The notes beneath the pieces were generated by a model. That model made no database searches, had not been told where the DNA came from, and was given only the letters and a program-made list of their open reading frames with translations. Below are positions 4,057 through 5,717 of a stretch of DNA of 5,717 bases, in pieces; position 1 is the first letter of the stretch; each line of letters opens with the position of its first letter. The stretch is from NCBI GenBank assembly GCA_030150425.1, contig JASLFY010000155.1:1-5717 (forward strand), in the 5' to 3' direction. This DNA comes from Yimella sp. (GTDB lineage Bacteria; Actinomycetota; Actinomycetes; Actinomycetales; Dermatophilaceae). Made by a program: the position numbers and the translations under genes.

Positions 4057-5717
4057 TTCTTGGCCTTCGTCTTGTCCTTCTTCTTCGCCTTGGCACGGGC
4101 GCGGCGCTCGGCGCGCGGCAAGGCGCCGCCTTCGTCCTCGAGCACCCGACCCTCGTCGTCGAGGGCGTGCGAGTGGGCCTGTCCGTCCTCACCCGGCGCG
4201 GTCAGCGTCATCTTCTCGGTCGAGCGCTGCGGCAGGTTCGCCTTGACCTCGTTCGGGTCGACGTCGACGTGGAAGAGGGTCTGCACCGTCTCCTCCTTGA
4301 TGGCGTCGTTCATCGCCGAGAAGAGCTGGTAGCCCTCGCGCTGGTACTCGACCAGCGGGTCACGCTGGGCGAACTGGCGCAGGCCGATGCCCTCCTTGAG
4401 GTAGTCCATCTCGTAGAGGTGCTCGCGCCACTTGGTGTCCAGGGCCGACAGCACGACGCGGCGCTCGACCTCGCGGGTGACGTCCTCGCCCCACGCCTTC
4501 TCCCGGGCGTCGTAGGCGTGCTGCGCGTCGGAGCGGATCTCCTCCGACAGCAGCTCGGCGGTCAGACCCCCGCGGCCGCCGACCTCGTCCTCCAGTTCCT
4601 GGATGGACAGCGAGATCGGATAGAGACCCTTGAGGGCGTCCCACAACTGGTCGAGGTCCCAGTCGTCGGAGAAGCCCTCGGCGGTGGCACCGTCGACGTA
4701 CGCGTCGACCACGTCGTTGATGAAGTGACGCACCTGCGGACCGAGGTCCTCGGTGCCCTCCAGCACCTTGCGGCGCTCGCGGTAGATCGTCTCGCGCTGC
4801 CGGTTGAGGACGTCGTCGTACTTCAGGACGTTCTTGCGGATCTCGAAGTTCTGCGCCTCGACGCTGGTCTGCGCCGACGCGATCGAGCGGCTGACCATCT
4901 TCGACTCGATCGGGACCTCGTCCTCGATGCGCGCGCTCTGCATGAACCGGTCGACCAGCGCCGCGTTGAACAGCCGCATCAGGTCGTCCTGCAGCGACAG
5001 GTAGAACCGGCTCTCGCCCGGGTCACCCTGGCGACCGGCGCGACCGCGCAGCTGGTTGTCGATGCGGCGCGACTCGTGACGCTCGGTGCCAAGGACGTAC
5101 AGGCCCCCGAGTTCGAGCACCTCGGCGTGCTGCGCCTCGACCGACTTCTCGGCCTTCGCCAGCGCCTCGTCCCAGGCGGCTTCGTACTCCTCCGGCGTCT
5201 CGACCGGGTCGAGACCCTTGCGCTTCAGCGCGGCGACCGCGATGTGCTCGGGGTTGCCGCCGAGCATGATGTCGGTGCCTCGACCGGCCATGTTCGTCGC
5301 GACCGTGACGGCGCCCTTGCGGCCCGCCTGGGCGACGATGTTCGCCTCCTGCTCGTGGAACTTGGCGTTCAGCACCTCGTGCGGCACACCCTTGCGGCGC
5401 AGCTGCTCCGAGAGGTATTCCGACTTCACCACCGAGGTGGTGCCGACCAGCACCGGCTGGCCCTCCTTGTGGCGCTCGACGATGTCGTCGACCACCGCGC
5501 GGAACTTGGCCTCCTCGGTGCGGTAGATGAGGTCCTGCTGGTCCTTGCGGACCATCGGCTTGTTGGTCGGGATGGTGACGACGCCCAGCTTGTAGATCTG
5601 GTGCAGCTCGGCCGCCTCGGTCTGGGCGGTACCGGTCATGCCGGAGAGCTTGTCGTACATCCGGAAGTAGTTCTGGAGGGTGATGGTGGCCATCGTCTGG
5701 TTCTCGTTCTGGATCTC
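4053..5717 (-). CDS. secA: Preprotein translocase ATPase SecA, C-terminal 554 residues
   Basis: SecA drives unfolded preproteins through the SecYEG channel by ATP hydrolysis at the inner face of the membrane. The frame is open through the right edge, and the eight codons before M9 (EIQNENQT) continue the conserved family sequence, so the N-terminal nucleotide-binding fold 1 with Walker A and the preprotein-binding domain are missing here (about 380 residues by comparison with the family). Visible, numbered from the edge: QNYFRMYDKLSGMTGTA (15-31), the second nucleotide fold with VATNMAGRGTDIMLGG (139-154) and QLRGRAGRQGD (222-232, arginine finger), the helical scaffold from about 255 with the SMVSRS-like and NVLKYDDVLNRQR (296-308) segments, and the wing/scaffold end WREHLYEMDYLKEGIGLRQFAQRDP (430-454; motif only). 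The tail (534-554) is Arg/Lys-rich and lacks the cysteine-containing zinc domain of proteobacterial SecA. It is probably the housekeeping copy (SecA1 type), transcribed towards the hairpin. Confidence 0.97.
   Translation of the reverse strand, partial: EIQNENQTMATITLQNYFRMYDKLSGMTGTAQTEAAELHQIYKLGVVTIPTNKPMVRKDQQDLIYRTEEAKFRAVVDDIVERHKEGQPVLVGTTSVVKSEYLSEQLRRKGVPHEVLNAKFHEQEANIVAQAGRKGAVTVATNMAGRGTDIMLGGNPEHIAVAALKRKGLDPVETPEEYEAAWDEALAKAEKSVEAQHAEVLELGGLYVLGTERHESRRIDNQLRGRAGRQGDPGESRFYLSLQDDLMRLFNAALVDRFMQSARIEDEVPIESKMVSRSIASAQTSVEAQNFEIRKNVLKYDDVLNRQRETIYRERRKVLEGTEDLGPQVRHFINDVVDAYVDGATAEGFSDDWDLDQLWDALKGLYPISLSIQELEDEVGGRGGLTAELLSEEIRSDAQHAYDAREKAWGEDVTREVERRVVLSALDTKWREHLYEMDYLKEGIGLRQFAQRDPLVEYQREGYQLFSAMNDAIKEETVQTLFHVDVDPNEVKANLPQRSTEKMTLTAPGEDGQAHSHALDDEGRVLEDEGGALPRAERRARAKAKKKDKTKAKK

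Noticed and set aside
5693..5717. The Met at 5691-5693 as start of a short SecA or SecA2-like protein
   Set aside because: The frame stays open to the edge and the preceding residues EIQNENQT match the conserved SecA sequence, so this Met is internal.

Overview
The window comes from a high-GC Gram-positive actinobacterium. Third codon positions are almost all G or C. The genes around the SecA translocase are ones I know as an actinobacterial neighbourhood: an excisionase-type helix-turn-helix protein, a small conserved hypothetical, a LysM protein, an Rv3235-family protein and secA. I cannot name the genus. The style (frequent GTACG words, Lys-rich SecA tail) would suit a nocardioid or other Propionibacteriales-like organism, but that is a weak impression. 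No tRNA, rRNA, CRISPR array, insertion sequence or phage gene is visible.

Layout. (1) 1-148, plus strand: the 3' end of a small excisionase/BldC-like helix-turn-helix gene. (2) 179-724, minus strand: a conserved-looking hypothetical with an N-terminal helix and two similar beta-rich repeats. It converges on gene 1, with a 30-bp gap and an inverted repeat spanning both stop codons. (3) 725-809: a divergent promoter region with three in-phase CGTTT repeats. (4) 810-2035, plus strand: a translationally coupled pair, a three-TM LysM protein followed by an Rv3235-family protein (GTGA overlap). (5) 2036-3969, plus strand: an ArsR-like winged-helix regulator and an MFS exporter (ATGA overlap), with two overlapping 16-bp palindromes over the promoter. 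(6) 3970-4052: an 18-bp perfect hairpin between convergent genes. (7) 4053-5717, minus strand: the C-terminal 554 residues of SecA, whose N-terminus lies beyond the right edge.

Functionally the window has three parts: general secretion (SecA), a probable cell-envelope pair of unknown exact role (LysM and Rv3235-family), and a self-contained repressor/exporter cassette that looks set between the Rv3235-family gene and secA. The cassette's logic can be read from the DNA. The regulator probably binds the tandem palindromes, covers the promoter of its own operon and is released by a compound that the exporter removes; the ligand cannot be inferred.

The three genes with their own promoter (hypothetical, LysM, regulator) each show a TANNNT hexamer exactly six bases before the ATG and no convincing Shine-Dalgarno, which suggests leaderless transcripts. 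I see no clearly new multi-gene system. The best leads are the overlapping operators, the 10-bp-phased repeats before the LysM gene, and the duplicated domain of the hypothetical protein.
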